The notes: generated by a model from the letters alone, not told the origin. A stretch of 64,000 nucleotides of DNA from Prorocentrum cordatum (GCA_963575745.1 CAUYUJ010022526.1:263152-327151), one strand, 5' to 3'. Positions 33,527 through 44,900 are shown, numbered from the stretch's first letter. Numbers and translations: made by a program.

Positions 33527-33642
33527 AACGATGGTGATCATGATGGTGTCCCGATGATGATGCTGCTGCTGATGATGATGATGACGATGACTGTGTCCCG
33601 ATGCTGCTGATGATGATGCTGTTGATCTGATTGTGATGATGG

Positions 33643-33677
<35 letters not shown>

Positions 33678-33704
33678 GTGGTGTCCCGATGATGTTGATG
33701 ACCG

Positions 33705-33748
<44 letters not shown>

Positions 33749-33844
33749 CTGATGATGATGATGATGTTGGTGTTGATGGTGAGGGCGGTGTCCCGATTAT
33801 GATGATGATGGTGATGATGATGTGGATGTTGATGTTGTTGTTGT

Positions 33845-33898
<54 letters not shown>

Positions 33899-33900
33899 CG
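32550..33900. repeat. Composite GTGTCCCG / GAT satellite
   Basis: 32550-32735 is a tandem of GGTGTCCCGC words with two copies of GAGGCGCGGCCGGACCAAATG. From 32735 on, GAT/ATG arrays of 40-130 bp are separated by single GTGTCCCG words (32923, 33053, 33122, 33178, 33323, 33460, 33546, 33593, 33680, 33788). Poly-Met/Asp/Ile frames are artefacts. Confidence 0.85.
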
Positions 33901-34120
33901 TTGATTGTGATAGCGGTTGTGATATCGATAGTGAGATCGATAGTGAGACCGACTGTGATATCGATTGTGAGATCGATTGTGAGATCGATTGTGAGATCGA
34001 TAGTCAGATCAATTGTGAGATAGATCGAGTGAGATCGATTGTGAGATCGATCGAGGGAGATCGATCGAGCGAGACCGATACTGAGATCGATAGTGAGATC
34101 GATAGTGAGACCGATCGAGT
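33901..34120. repeat. 12-bp GATCGATTGTGA tandem repeat
   Basis: About 18 degenerate units of GATCGATTGTGA / GATCGATAGTGA, giving an Asp-Cys-Glu-Ile frame. It grows out of the GAT array on its left. Confidence 0.85.
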
Positions 34121-34209
34121 GAGACGTTGGTTCCTCCCTCCCCGAACCTCCTTATTACCCGAAGGGTGGTCGTGTAGATACAAATATATGTATATGTGTG
34201 TACATATAA

Positions 34210-34610
34210 TTGCAAGCTACTGGCACGCGCGCTGACATGCGCGCGCGAAAGGCCCGCGTGGTCGCAGATGATGATGATGATGCTTTTCTTGTGTTAAACA
34301 ATGCGCACGGCTGGTTTAGTAAGAACGCATGGTTGCTTCAAGAATTTGCATAACGCGTGCCGACTTGAACAAACATACGGTCAAACCGTTGCTTCCCGAA
34401 TGTTTCGCGAGCCTCGATCTAGCAATCCGTGCGACGCCTGTGGTTAAATATTTCAGCGTGCGCGAGCGACGACGCGCGCGCGTGGACTTTGTTGCGGTCT
34501 TTTGTTCGAGGCATTCTCTGAACCTTGATTCGCGAGTTAACCTAAGTGCTATCTTCCCATATGTATATGCGCGTGCCTCAGCTAGCGCGCCCCCCCTCCC
34601 AACAACGGGC
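34210..34610 (+). repeat. Dispersed repeat R, tail-only copy
   Basis: Contains CACGCGCGCTGACATGCGCGCG (broken), and GCGAGCGACGACGCGCGCG at about 34463-34482, the CGCGCG hairpin of repeat R tails. 34611-34769 is unassigned. Confidence 0.55.
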
Positions 34611-34769
34611 TTCCAGCATTAAGTCCAGCCAAGGAATATTCAAACATATTTTAAGCAAATGTTTGGGACGTTTGTTTTGAGTATGTTTGGTTTTTGTTGG
34701 GTCTCTTTTAGCTTATATTTGCGTCCAAACTCTCCTGTAGGGGGACAGGCCCGACCTAATTCCAGCAAG

Positions 34770-35205
34770 GTGTGTTGTGAACTTCTATGTTGTGCAATTT
34801 ATGTGGCGCCATTTTTGCGGTGCGGTTAATTTTGAAAAACGTGGAAATGCCAATTCCTCTGCTCGCGCAATCATCCCGCCCGCCCACCCGCGATTTGGTT
34901 TGCGACACCCATGCGGTGGCGATTGCGATGAGTGCTTCGTGTTGTCTGGTGCATCTGCGGCCGCGCTGGCCCGCGCCTGCTCGCGCGCGCAGCGGCCAGC
35001 TAATGCGGCGCAAACGACGCGGCCGCGGTGGCGCTGACCGCTGGGCATTATCCAGACGGCATTTCAGTGCGAGTTGGTGACTTTTGCTGGCGCGGTATCG
35101 TGGCGACGTCGACAATGGTAGACGCGATGATGATATTAGTGATGCTGGTTGCGGTGATGGCGATGACGACAGCAAGGCCACTGTCGGCGCCCATGCTAGG
35201 GATGC
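34770..35205 (+). repeat. Dispersed repeat R, copy 3
   Basis: Runs from CTATGTTGTGCAATTTATG through CACCCGCGATTTGGTTTGC and GGCGCGGTATCGTGGCGACG to GGCGCCCATGCTAGGGATG, where it breaks off into TTCGG repeats. Confidence 0.7.
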
Positions 35206-35665
35206 CCCGTTTGGTTCGGTTCGGTTCGGTTCCGAAGTGCCTCTGGTTCGGTTCGGTTGGGTTCGGTGTCGGACCTTTTCCTGTTCGGTTCGGTTCGTCG
35301 TTGTGAACTTTGCCGCCTGGTTCGGCCCAGTTCGCTGTGCGTTTGTGGTGTCCGGGTCGGTCCGGTTTGGATGTGGCGAGCTCGGCGACAGCGAGGTGCG
35401 TCGCGGCGGCCTGGTTCGGGGTAGGCCTGGTTCCGGCTCGATCCGATCCGATTTGGATGCGTCCGGTCTGATCCCTCTAGCTTTTTCCGGTTTCGATTCT
35501 GACCCGGCGGGCGGATGCCGATTCGGATTCTGATCCGAATGAGCAGGGACGTGGAAATGGCGACGATGACGGGTCTTGGGGGGGAGCCCTGGGGGTGCCC
35601 CGGGGGGGGGGCCCTAGGTGGGCCCTGGGGGGGGGCCCCGGGGGGGCCCTGGGGGGCTTGAATGC
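35206..35665. repeat. TTCGG-type tandem words and a GGGCCC-rich patch
   Basis: GGTTCGGTTCGG words recur through 35206-35510. 35578-35660 is a degenerate palindrome of GGGGCCC blocks. Confidence 0.7.
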
Positions 35666-37362
35666 CCGCTGTGCTTGCGATGTACTTAGGGTGGCTGTAA
35701 CCACTGGTATCTTAAGTTGTGAACTCTTGTATCTTCTTTTTAACATTAAGCAGAAATTCATAAGTTCGGCATGTACAGAGTAAGTAATATGAGCATTTAG
35801 CTTATCTGGAACTGCTTACGGCGCACATGCGATAAGTGCGCTAACCACTCCTAATTGCAACAGGGACAACTCGAACCGAATAGTATATAACGGAATAGAG
35901 TTGGAGAGAATAGAATCGAGTATGCTTCGGAAACCAGTACTGTGGTCATAGTGATGATGATTATGATGATGAGCACACGTTGTCAACGGATGTGTACACA
36001 TACGTATATATATGTATATATATATACACATGTAAATTTGTATGTATATACATATGTGCATACATATATATATATATATACCTATATATATGCATCTATT
36101 TTACCCACCCCTCTTAAAGATCACCCCTCTGCGGCGGACTCTCAGACCTAGTACCCCATCTCGTTCTCCTCCAGGCGCCGCTGATTTTGGGTTTCTGTTT
36201 TATGTTTTATGTCGATGTCCCCAAGATGCCGCCAAGACGGCCCAGCATGCGTCCAAGACGGCCAAGATGGGCCGAGACGGGCTCCAAGATGCCTCCACGA
36301 CGGCCCAAGATGGGCCAAGACGGGTTCAAAAATGGCTCCCAAACGGCCCTTTTTACAAACCTTTTTTTTTTTACTTGAAAAAGCACCTCCCGCATGAGGC
36401 GGATCAGGAGCGACACCAGGCTCGAGTCGCTGAGGTCTTGGAGGCACAAATTTGCAGGATCGCTGGTCAAGTGAACGTGGGTCAGCGAGAAACTACTGTT
36501 CGTGCTAACCCACGTTATTTTGACCAGCGATCCTCCAACTCTTGGCCCGAGCCGCCGTGCTGCTGCTGCTGCTGCTCTCTCCCATGATCTTCCACAAACT
36601 GGTCAGCAGCTACTTCGGGGTCTGCTGCTGCTGCTGCTGCTGCCTGCTGCCGCTGCTGCCGATCCTGCTCCTGCTGCTGCAGCTGGTACCGCTGCAGCAT
36701 ATCCTGCAGCAGCTGCAGGAGGCTTCGGAGCAGCCGAAGATGTGGCTGGCCAGGCTACGAGGGGGTTTGGGCTGAGGAGGAGTACTCGGACAACGAAGGG
36801 GGCGACCCCCCTCCAAACCACGAAAGTTCGATTAACATTATAACCCAAACGTTACAACCCAAAGCATATCCGACTAACCCCCCTTTGCCGTAATCCCCCT
36901 CTTAGCCTCGCGCCGCAGCTCGGTGCGAGGAAGGATGCCGAAATGCAGCGCCTGAGCGCGCTTCGGCGCCATGACGGCGCCAGGACGCCCCGCAGGGCGA
37001 GAAGCCTTGGGCTGATGATGGCCGACCAGGCCGCACGGCCCGAGTGGGCTAAGGCTGCGCATCTCTTTGTATCCTATTTCGATGTCGTATCTCCGCGCAT
37101 CTTTTTGTAACGGTCCGTATCTTTTAAACATGTTTCCCCACATTGCTCAACTATTTTGTGATTACGATAGTTGCAGGGTGCCCGCAAGTAGTACCATTGA
37201 TACAGGTAGGCTTCAACACTTAGCTTCAACACTTACACATGCGGGGGGGGGGGGGTGTACGTCTCGTAATTGGGGATATGTTGTGCACAGTGTGATACCA
37301 GCGTGCTATAACAGTCAAACATAAAACAGCTAGTTAACACGTGGCGTTGCCGACATACGCCG

Positions 37363-37395
<33 letters not shown>
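35666..37395. other. Region without a recognised gene, left flank of YR-2
   Basis: 36003-36095 is a TA/TG microsatellite. 36215-36345 is a minisatellite of CCAAGATGGGCC/CCAAGACGG words. An exon-like frame at 36375-36550 (EADQERHQARVAEVLEAQ) contains the 77-base hairpin listed separately. 36556-36720 is CTG/CAG-rich. 37238-37255 is a G run. 37370-37397 is a CA/TA microsatellite at the YR-2 insertion point. Confidence 0.5.
36457..36533. repeat. Long hairpin inside an exon-like frame
   Basis: 26-base arms GGATCGCTGGTCAA..ACGTGGGT at 36457-36482 and their reverse complement at 36508-36533, with 3 mismatching central positions and a 25-base loop. Confidence 0.8.
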
Positions 37396-37397
<2 letters not shown>

Positions 37398-37485
37398 GCC
37401 CCGTAGCTCCGCTTCCCTTTTTCCTTCTGTGAGTCGAGGGGGTCGGCTATACACGTTGATCCGTTTGATCCGTAGTCTTGGTGTT
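37396..37485 (+). repeat. Split direct repeat X1 of YR-2, left end
   Basis: Starts ATGCCCCGTAGCTCCGC and ends CGTAGTCTTGGTGTT; matched at 43766-43845, which lacks about 9 bases (GATCCGTTT region). Confidence 0.9.
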
Positions 37486-37602
37486 GGCTCGAGCTTGTTT
37501 CGCGCGGCCTCCCGGACACAGGCGTCTGTGTTTCTCACGATACAGTCTCGTATCACTATTTCGAGTGGGTCGCCAAATAGGCCCGTCTGCCCCTCAGAGC
37601 CC

Positions 37603-38744
37603 ATGAGTTTGGACATTCCTGAGAGACAGATTTTGGTTCATTATCCCGACGATGGCTTTCCGTACCATCATAGAGTACTGTTGGTCAGTCTTGGAAGAGC
37701 TCGCTGGATCTGGTCTACCCCCGATCTCTCGGTGCGCGCGGTCGACTTGTCAGATCGGGCTTTGGTTAACTCGATGATCCCGCTGGCGAGGGCAAGCACG
37801 TACACTCCAGGATTGCATGTGTACGGATTCGACAACCCGATCACCCCGAGGGACCTGGCCAGGATCAGAGCGGAGGGTCGAGCGCTGGGGGACTTGCTGA
37901 GCTCAGCGAGAGACCCGGCCGCTCCGATGTCAGCCGCAGGTGCCGATGTAGTGTACATGTACTCGGACCCGTCGTGCTTGTTTTTCGCGGAGGAGGTTAA
38001 CAACCGCCTCTTGGGCAATCGAGCGGAGGCCGTGGTCATGGGCTCGAAGGCGCTCGTGCGGCGCGGCCTGGAGTGGACGACGGCGGAGCGCGTCTCCGCG
38101 GACAACAAGCTATGCTGGGTGCTGGAGAAGTTGGGGGGCGAGAGCCTCGATTCGAGATTGCTGTCTCGGATGCTGGGCCCGAACGCTCAGACGAGTACGG
38201 CTCCTCTGAGCGAGGTCGTCACGTTGCTGAAGCAGTCGATGCGGGCCGTGGGCACCCCGAGCGAGCGGGGCCAGTCATTTCTGGAGTTAGCCGAGATTGT
38301 GGCGGCGTCTGGGCAGGAGTTTGGCACGTATGCAGTCTTCTGGGAGTGCGCTAACCGCCAGGACGGCGTCCAGGCGATTCCTGTGATGCACCGTCACTTG
38401 CTGATGTTCCTGCACATGATGGTGAGTTATGATAAGTTGAAGTTGTGTAACTTGGCGGCAGCGGAGTTCGCGGCACGCCGTGTGCTGATGATCCATAGCG
38501 GCTTGATCCTCGGAGCCCGCGTCTTGAGAACCTCAGTTCGTGTGTGCTCCACGCTCTTGGCACTGATGGCGGTGTGGTCGCCGCACAGTTCGATATGGAG
38601 ATGGCCAGGATGCGCAGGACTCAGGCGCAGATCATGATGATCGATCGTTTGTTGAGGGAGGAGCTGAGAGACTCGAAGCGCCAGAAGACTAGCAACAAGG
38701 ACAAGAACAAGAGCGGCCCGTCCAGCGGGTCGCGGGGCCCATGA
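37603..38744 (+). pseudogene. YR-2 gag-like ORF
   Basis: The likely start is ATG 37603 (MSLDIPERQILVHYPDDG); the open frame upstream only covers X1. The region HHRVLLVSLGRARWIWSTPD is followed by a long helical part. One frameshift near 38490-38500 moves to the frame ending AQFDMEMARMRRTQAQ and a basic tail KRQKTSNKDKNK, stop TGA 38742-38744. YR-3 gag shares DQLMVTNLASAESLCRI with DKLKLCNLAAAEFAARR here. Gag would coat the element RNA. The stop overlaps the next start as ATGA (38741-38744). A function other than gag cannot be excluded, as no zinc knuckle is seen. Confidence 0.65.
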
Positions 38745-41400
38745 TGGCTCTACGGTCCCGGGGCTGCGCTGTTCGCCGTGGCGCGGCCCCGTATCATGAT
38801 CCCCGTGAGGGAACGGCCTGGGGCCTGACATCCGTGTTGCCGCCCGTCGGCTTGCCTTCAGGAGGCGATGCGGGCGCCGGTCTCGCCTCGGACATCGACG
38901 ATGGCGTTCACGCGCCGGAGCCGACGAGCCGGGACGTCTTTCCCGTTCCGTGCGTTGGAGATAGGCGAGATGCGCCCTCGATGGGCATCTTACCGCGTCA
39001 CGTGGCCGCCTGTGATCGGAGGTTCGCTGAAGTTGTGGGCTCCCTGAACGCGCTGGCAGTCGCTCGAGCGGGTCATCGTCTTCGGCGATGCTCTTCGGTA
39101 TCAGCACCTACTGGGCTTCAGCGTGCAGTGGGTGCTCGGCTGAGGGAGACGCTCCATGACCTGGGGCGGCCTCCCTCGGGGCCTGACAGGAGGGATGCTC
39201 TCAAGAGTGTCCTTTGAGCTCTGAACGTCTACGATTTCACCGCGGACGACGCTGCCCGACGTCCTTTTGACGCAGCTCGAGTTCGCGTGGTTCGTGGCGG
39301 AGGCGTTCGCCCCAAGCCAGTCGGCGCAGTGGTAGGGCCCGACGCCCAGCCGATGGCGGCTGACCCTTGGAATTGGATATTCAGAATTCCAACTGATGAG
39401 AACAGGATCGCCGAGGAGGCGACGATCAAGCCCTACCTCGACCCTGTGCTGCGCGACCCTCGTCACATGGGCGCTCTAGTGCACAAACTTAACGACGCGG
39501 GCATGCTGTCTTTTCGCCGACGGGCCCGTTGCTTCGTGGTTGCCTTCACGGTGATCAAGAAGGACGGGTGCCACCTGAGGTTGGTCTTGGACTGCAGGCC
39601 GGCGAACGCCCTGCGCCGCGCCCCTCCGGTCAGTCAGCTAGCCACGGCGTCGGCGCTGGCGGGCCTCGTGTTGCGGGGCGGAGAAACCTTGGCCGCTGAG
39701 CACGACGCGGCGGGCCGTCCTTTGGACATGCATTTCTCGGGCGCGGACCTCACCGATGGCTACTTCCAGTTTGAGTTCGAGGAGGTCGCGGGGTACTTCT
39801 GCCTGGCCCACAGGGTGAAGGCGAGCGACTTCGGCGTCAAGACGGTCTTTGACGATGATCGTCGCTGCTGGGACTCGGTGAGCGCTGACGAGATGCTGTG
39901 GACGTGTGTCAAGGTGATCCCGATGGGCTGGACGTGGTCTCTGTTTTTCTGCCACTCCGCGCTGACGGACGTTCAGGTTTGCGCGGAGATGAGGAGACGT
40001 GGTCACGGGGATAGAGACGCGGTTGACGCGCGGGTCTTGCGCGATCGCCAGCCGCCTCCAATCCTCCAGCCGGGCCTTCCCATTCTCGCGCCCTACGTGG
40101 ACAACGCGTTCCTGATATGCTGGAACCAAGAGGACGCCGAGGATTGCTTCAGGTACCTGTTGGAGGAGCTGGAGCGCCGCGGGTTCGTGTGGCGCGACGA
40201 GATCCGCGCGGAGCGCGACGTCGTGCAGGTGGGACTTCGGCTGCGGGGTGGATCTCACCCGATCGTTGCTCACATGTCAGAGCGCACCTGGCGGCTGTAC
40301 TGCGCTCTTCACGCGGCCATTCGGTGTCGGCGTTTTTCGGACCGGCAGGTCCGGCGTCTGGTGGGGCACCTGGTCAATCATTTCATGCTGTTCCCGCCGT
40401 TCATGCCAGTTTTACACAAAGTTTGGCGCTGGCTCACCGATGACGCAGATCAGGTGAGCGTCCTGGCGCCGACGGTGATTGGCGAGTTGCAGACGGCGGC
40501 GGGACTGGTGCTCGTCACAAAGCATCAGATGCGTTTGAGGACGGCGACCACGGTGTTCTGCTCGGACTCCAGCGGTAAAGGCTACGCGCTCCACGTTGGC
40601 CACTCTCAGAGCGCCAAGTCCTGGGCGCGACGATGTGGAGAGAGCGGTGGCGGTTCAAGACCATCGAGGAGTACGCGCAGGATTGCGACGACGACACTGC
40701 TACGGGCCCCAGCTCCATCGCGGCGGGCTCCATGTCGCTCGCGCCCGCCCTCGAGGAGGAGCTGGGCTTCACCGAGGTCGGGGCCGCGGATCTGACATCG
40801 ACCTCGTGGAGGGCGGGATCGTCTCGGGTGGCCTCGCAGCACGCCACAGTCACCTTGGACACTCGCGCGGTGCCCGAGCTCGCGGCCGTCTACTCTGACC
40901 GTCTTCGTTGGCGCCGGGTCGTGGTGGGAGCTTGGTGCCGCGCCGACGCCATTCACAATAAGGAGGCTCGCGCCGCCTTGCTTGGGCTACGTCGCTATAC
41001 GAGGTCCCCGTGGAACTGGGGCGCTGAGGCTCTGTCGGTCGGGGACAACCTGTCGGAGATCCGAGTTCGACGCCCTTTGCCGCCGAGCAGGAGCTCTTCA
41101 GGGAGCCCGCGGACTTCGGTGGCGACGTCGGCACCTCGTCAGCGAGCGGACCTGCTCCGACGAGGACTCGCGCCTCGCTGATCGTGGGTTGCTGACGGCG
41201 GGCGAAGCCTTGGGGGGGGCGCCTTGTGGGCGCGTCTCCGAGGCCGGGGGCGTCGCGACCTCGCAGATAGAGATCGAGTTCGAGCCGCCAAGCCTCCTAG
41301 CATGGGTGCAGGATCGTCGCCGTTCGATGACGAGGTCCGCGTTCTTTCCTGTTCTTCATCAGACACTACGCGATCGATTTTCACAAGTGGGCCGGCTCCT
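38741..41400 (+). pseudogene. YR-2 reverse transcriptase / RNase H (broken)
   Basis: Starts at ATG 38741 in a different frame from gag. An in-frame TGA at 39215-39217 interrupts it, and the same frame continues (LNVYDFTADDAARRPFDAAR). RT motifs are LRLVLDCRPANALRRAPP, motif A in FSGADLTDGYFQFEF, motif B in VIPMGWTWSLFFCHSA, and the active-site box YVDN at 40094-40105. RNase H acidic sites are FCSDSSGKGYALH, IHNKEARAALLGLRR and SVGDNLSEI. Frameshifts occur near 40640 and 41080; the end is RWRRRHLVSERTCSDEDSR in the place of the usual WIPSE..ADxxSR. The element is decayed in this part. Confidence 0.8.
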
Positions 41401-41499
41401 TTGAGGGCCGCTTCGAAGGGGGAGACGACTTCATCGGCTCGGCTGAGCTCTCCTGGGCGCCGAGGCGGTAGTACTTTCTCCAAGCCGATTGCCCCAGCA

Positions 41500-42130
41500 C
41501 GCTGCGGCCTGGCCATTTTGGAGCCGTTCGCAGGATGTGCCCGGTTTTCAGGAGTTTGTCAAAAGGATTGCGGGTCGCCCCCCCCTTCGACATCAACGCG
41601 TCCCAAGACTATGATATTACCAACCCGCGGGTTCTCAACAAAACACTGAACTGGATAAAGTTGGGAAGATTTGGTTGCTCTGGCTAGGCACCCCGTGTAC
41701 TAACTGGACCAGTGCCCGTAGTTCCCCTTAGGCTCCTGATGATATCCGGGACCCCGCCGCTATGGCTACGCTTCGTATTCTCCAGGCTGCGCATCAGTAT
41801 GGGGTAAAGTGGATACTCGAGAACCCGATTTGCTCCAAGCTCTTCAAGTGGACGCCCCTCAAGGATCTCTTCGAGGCTCAGGGGGCCCAGGAGACCGTCG
41901 TGGACTATTGCCGGTATGGCACCCCTTATCGGAAGAGAACTCGTCTCATGGGAACCCTTGAAGGCCTCGCTGAAGTAGGTAGACTCTGTCGGTGTCAGGT
42001 CCCTCACGAGATCCTCCAGGGGAAAGTTCGGGTTGAAGATAGTTCGGGACGATCTTCGATGAAATGGAAGACTTCTCTTGCTGCCGCTTATCCACCCGCT
42101 CTCTGTCGTGAATTGGCTCGAGTGGTTGAG
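41500..42130 (+). pseudogene. YR-2 methyltransferase-like domain (broken)
   Basis: Motifs in order across shifted frames are LAILEPFAGCARFSG (motif I), FDINASQDYDITNP, LLWLGTPCTNWTSARSSP (motif IV with PC), an in-frame TAG at 41728-41730, then WILENPICSKLFKW (ENP), CRYGTPYRKRTRL and KWKTSLAAAYPPALC. The same motif chain is found in YR-1 and YR-3, but there it follows the recombinase instead of preceding it. Confidence 0.72.
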
Positions 42131-42249
42131 CGTCATGCTCCACCTCTGGCTTTTCGTAATCCTCGCGAACCAGTTTTACATGTCCGATGGCGTCTCGACC
42201 TGGCGTCCTCGTGCGGAGGTGGAGCAGTCGAGCCGCCGCCGATCCCAAC

Positions 42250-43427
42250 TTGTCCCAGAAGATTCACACTGCCGTGGGGAGATCACTCAGAACGCTGGGG
42301 CTGCGGCGACTCGCGTCGTCGGCGGGCCCGAGCGCTTGCTGCCCAGCCTGACGGCTCCAGGGGCGCCCGCGCCGGTGCGGCGCCGGCAGCGAGCTCAGCA
42401 GCAACGCCAGGCCGCTGTCGTTCGGCGGAAGGCGAAGCGCGACCAGCTCGACGAGCCCAAGGCGGGGGCCGGCTACCTGGCGAGGCGCCGGGCGAAGCCG
42501 GTGACGCTGCAGCGCTACCAGCAGGCGATGAGGAGCTTCACGGAGGCGTTCCCTCGGGCGGGGCAGGCGGATTGCTCTCTGCAGGAGTTCGACATGCTGC
42601 CCGAAAAGTACCTCACCATCCAGTTCTTCAACGTCGGAGCGCGAGCTCACGAGGCCAGAGACGTGCTGTACGGCAGTGCCTGGATGAGACGCGTCCCGGC
42701 GTCGCGCCCGCCCGCGGCCCTCAGCGCCCTCGACGGCGTCAAGAAGGAGGACCCGGGCCACGCCCGCGACCCATGCCCATGGGAAGCGACGGTGTGCATC
42801 GCCGCGGCCATGATGATGCTCGACAGCTCGCTGGGACCGTTGGCAGCGGCGGCGATCCTCCCCGGGTTCGACACCTACAGCCGGCTCGGTGCGCTCCTCA
42901 ACATCTAGGGGCGCGACCTGCTCAAGCTGGTCCGAGGCACGAGGCCTCAGCGGTGGGCCGTCGTGTTCTTTCCCGAACCCGACGGCGCGGTCAGCAAAAC
43001 AAAGACGCAGGACGACACCGTGCTCATTGGCGAGACGCACGCGGACCGGCAGTGGCTCAACCAGCTCTTGCCGCAGCTGGTCAGCGGTCTCGCCGCGACC
43101 GACAAGGCCTTCCCGATCAGCCAGGCGCACTTCAGAAAGCTCTTCGAGCAGGCCGTCAAGTCCCTGGGCATGGAGGCGCTGAAATTCGTGCCCCACATGC
43201 TCCGGCACGGAGGGCCCAGCGCCGACTCCTTCGCGGGGGTGCCGCTGGCGGAGATCCAGCGCCGAGGCCAATGGGCTGCTCTGAGGTCGGTCATGCGCTA
43301 CAGCAAACACGGAATATATCTGCGTGTTCTAAATCAAGTCCCATTTGAAGCTCGGAATTCATATGCCGCCAAGTTGCACTTTCTCAAAACCAACCTGCCG
43401 GGTAAGCTGCGCAATGCACGATCATGA
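42250..43427 (+). pseudogene. YR-2 tyrosine recombinase (one internal stop)
   Basis: One frame from about 42250 to TGA 43425-43427 is broken only by TAG at 42906-42908 (LLNI*GRDLLKL). The core-binding part is TLQRYQQAMRSFTEAFP. Catalytic features are Arg in DTYSRLGALLNI, the complete HxxR box in FVPHMLRHGGPSADS, Trp in RRGQWAALRS and Tyr in VMRYSKHG. It is the only one of the three recombinases with His in the HxxR box. A single reversion would leave an open frame, so decay is limited here. Confidence 0.82.
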
Positions 43428-43490
43428 ACCTACCCGCCCAGTCCCTCATGATCCATAGCCAAGAGTATTGTGGACGAGACTCTGGATAGT

Positions 43491-43765
43491 TGGCCATGTC
43501 TTCTTTCTTGTGGAGTCTCAGCCGCGGCTGTGCCGACAGAGTTTCAGGCGAGCTGATTTCTTGAACTGGTACGCTCGGGGCGGGTCGAGCGCACGTGCCA
43601 AAAATGATTGCAGTTCTCCCAGGCTCATCGTTCATCCTATCGTCGGCGGTCTCTGTGAGTGAGGGTTGCCTTTTCCTGAGCCTGTCGGCCTTCCCTCGCC
43701 TCCCCCCTCTTGGGCTCTCTCCCGGGGTCCGGCCCTTTTTGGCCCGCGACGCTGAGGGGGGGAAA
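43491..43765 (+). repeat. Split direct repeat Y1 of YR-2
   Basis: Starts TGGCCATGTCTTCTTTC; repeated at 43889-44164 with about nine differences. It directly abuts X2. Confidence 0.9.
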
Positions 43766-43845
43766 TGCCCCGTAGTTCCGCTTCCCTTTTTCCTTTTGTG
43801 AGTCGAGGGGATCGGCTATACATGTTGACCCGTAGTCTTGGTGTT
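43766..43845 (+). repeat. Split direct repeat X2 of YR-2
   Basis: Copy of the left end X1 (TGCCCCGTAGTTCCGC...), placed between Y1 and Y2. The spacer 43846-43888 is not repeated. Confidence 0.9.
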
Positions 43846-43888
43846 CCCTCCCTGCCATCCCCTGCGCCAGCGTGTGTTTCAAAGGCAG

Positions 43889-44164
43889 TGGCCATGTCAT
43901 CTTTCTTGTGGAGCCTCAGCCGCGGCTGTGCCGACAGAGTTTCAGGCGAGCTGATTTCTTGAACTGGTGCGCTCGGGGCGGGTCGAGCGCACGTGCCAAA
44001 AATGATTGCAGTTCTCCCAGGCTCATCGTTCATCCTATCGTCGGCGGTCTCTGTGAGTGAGGGTTGCCTGTTCCTGAGCCTGTCGGCCTTCCCTCGCCTC
44101 CCCCCTCTTGGGCTCTCTCCTGGGGTCCGGTCCTTTTTGGCCCGCGACGCTGAAGGGAAGGAAA
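43889..44164 (+). repeat. Split direct repeat Y2 of YR-2, right end
   Basis: Second copy of Y1; ends GAAGGGAAGGAA before TGTATATAGATATG of the flank. Confidence 0.9.
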
Positions 44165-44177
44165 TGTATATAGATAT

Positions 44178-44292
44178 GCTGCTTGCGTTGCACGCATTGC
44201 TGGCGCATTGCCTGCGTTGCTTGACTTGCTTTGCGCTGCTTGCATTGCAAACCTTGCTGACATCGCTTGCATTGCTTGCGTTGCCTGCATTC
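44178..44292. repeat. TTGC/GCATTGC satellite patch
   Basis: Words such as GCATTGC, GCGTTGC and CTTGC follow each other at about 10-base spacing, as at 1573-1650 and, complemented, 63417-63900. It begins just right of YR-2. Confidence 0.7.
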
Positions 44293-44486
44293 TTACATGA
44301 CTGACCGTGCATTGTATTACTTTTCTTTGCCGGTACCTTGCCGCACCAGTACCAGATGCCCCCTATACATCAAACCATATTGCCTATACTCTAGCCCAAA
44401 GTTGTGGAAGAGTTATCAGTACACAGCACATGCTAACACACCAGATGGCCCTCAAAGGGTTGGCGGATTGATGGATCACTTCGTCT

Positions 44487-44697
44487 CGATCGGTAGCTGG
44501 GTGGCGATGCCGTTGCGCCTCGATCGGTGTCGCCTCGCTCGTTCGATCCTTAGCTGGGTGGCGATGACGTTGCGCCTCGATCGGTGTCGCCTCGCTCGTT
44601 CGATCCTTAGCTTGGTGGCGATGCCGTTGCGCCGCGGTCGCTTTAGCTTCGATTCGCCCTGGTCGGTAGCTGTGTGGCGATGCCGTTGCGCCTCGAC
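44487..44697. repeat. 57-bp tandem repeat, about four units
   Basis: GTGGCGATG recurs at 44501, 44558, 44615 and 44674, each followed by CCGTTGCGCC(T/G)CG; the two middle units are nearly equal. Confidence 0.8.
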
Positions 44698-44900
44698 CTC
44701 TGCTCGGTCGCTATCAGATTACGCAAATGCCCATGCATGGGGTGGGCCCCCCCCGACCCATCAAATCCCCATGCTTGGGGTGGGCTCCCCGACCCGATGA
44801 ATTCTCATCGGCTCTACTCTACCCGCCCCCTCTTCATCCTCCTCGTCCTCGTCGGCCTTTTCTTTCGCAGCGCTGTGCTGGCCCGAGCAGTTCTGTCCCG

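Larger units (their letters stand above)
37396..44165 (+). mobile_element. YR-2: complete tyrosine-recombinase retrotransposon with split direct repeats
   Basis: The left end X1 (37396-37485) is repeated as X2 (43766-43845). X2 is flanked by Y1 (43491-43765) and Y2 (43889-44164), so the order is X1 - genes - Y1 X2 Y2. Coding order is gag-like, RT, RNase H, methyltransferase-like, recombinase. It lies in TA-rich microsatellite DNA on both sides. Gene frames are broken by several stops and shifts, and Y1/Y2 differ at roughly 3 percent of positions by eye, so it is older than YR-1. Confidence 0.87.

Noticed and set aside
32735-33900. Poly-Asp, poly-Met and poly-Ile ORFs
   Set aside because: Translation of the GAT array in different frames.
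41504-41524. GGCCATTTTGGAGCC, similar to the core of the spliced leader on the + strand
   Set aside because: The match covers only about 10 bases, and the bases are explained by the methyltransferase frame of YR-2 (LAILEPF).
42264-43310. Long minus-strand ORF opposite the YR-2 recombinase
   Set aside because: The + strand shows the catalytic Arg, HxxR and Tyr motifs; the minus frame has none.
37396-44164. Reading the X/Y repeats as LTRs of a Gypsy or Copia element
   Set aside because: The repeats are split (X1 alone on the left, Y1-X2-Y2 on the right), there is no aspartic protease or DDE integrase, and a tyrosine recombinase is present.
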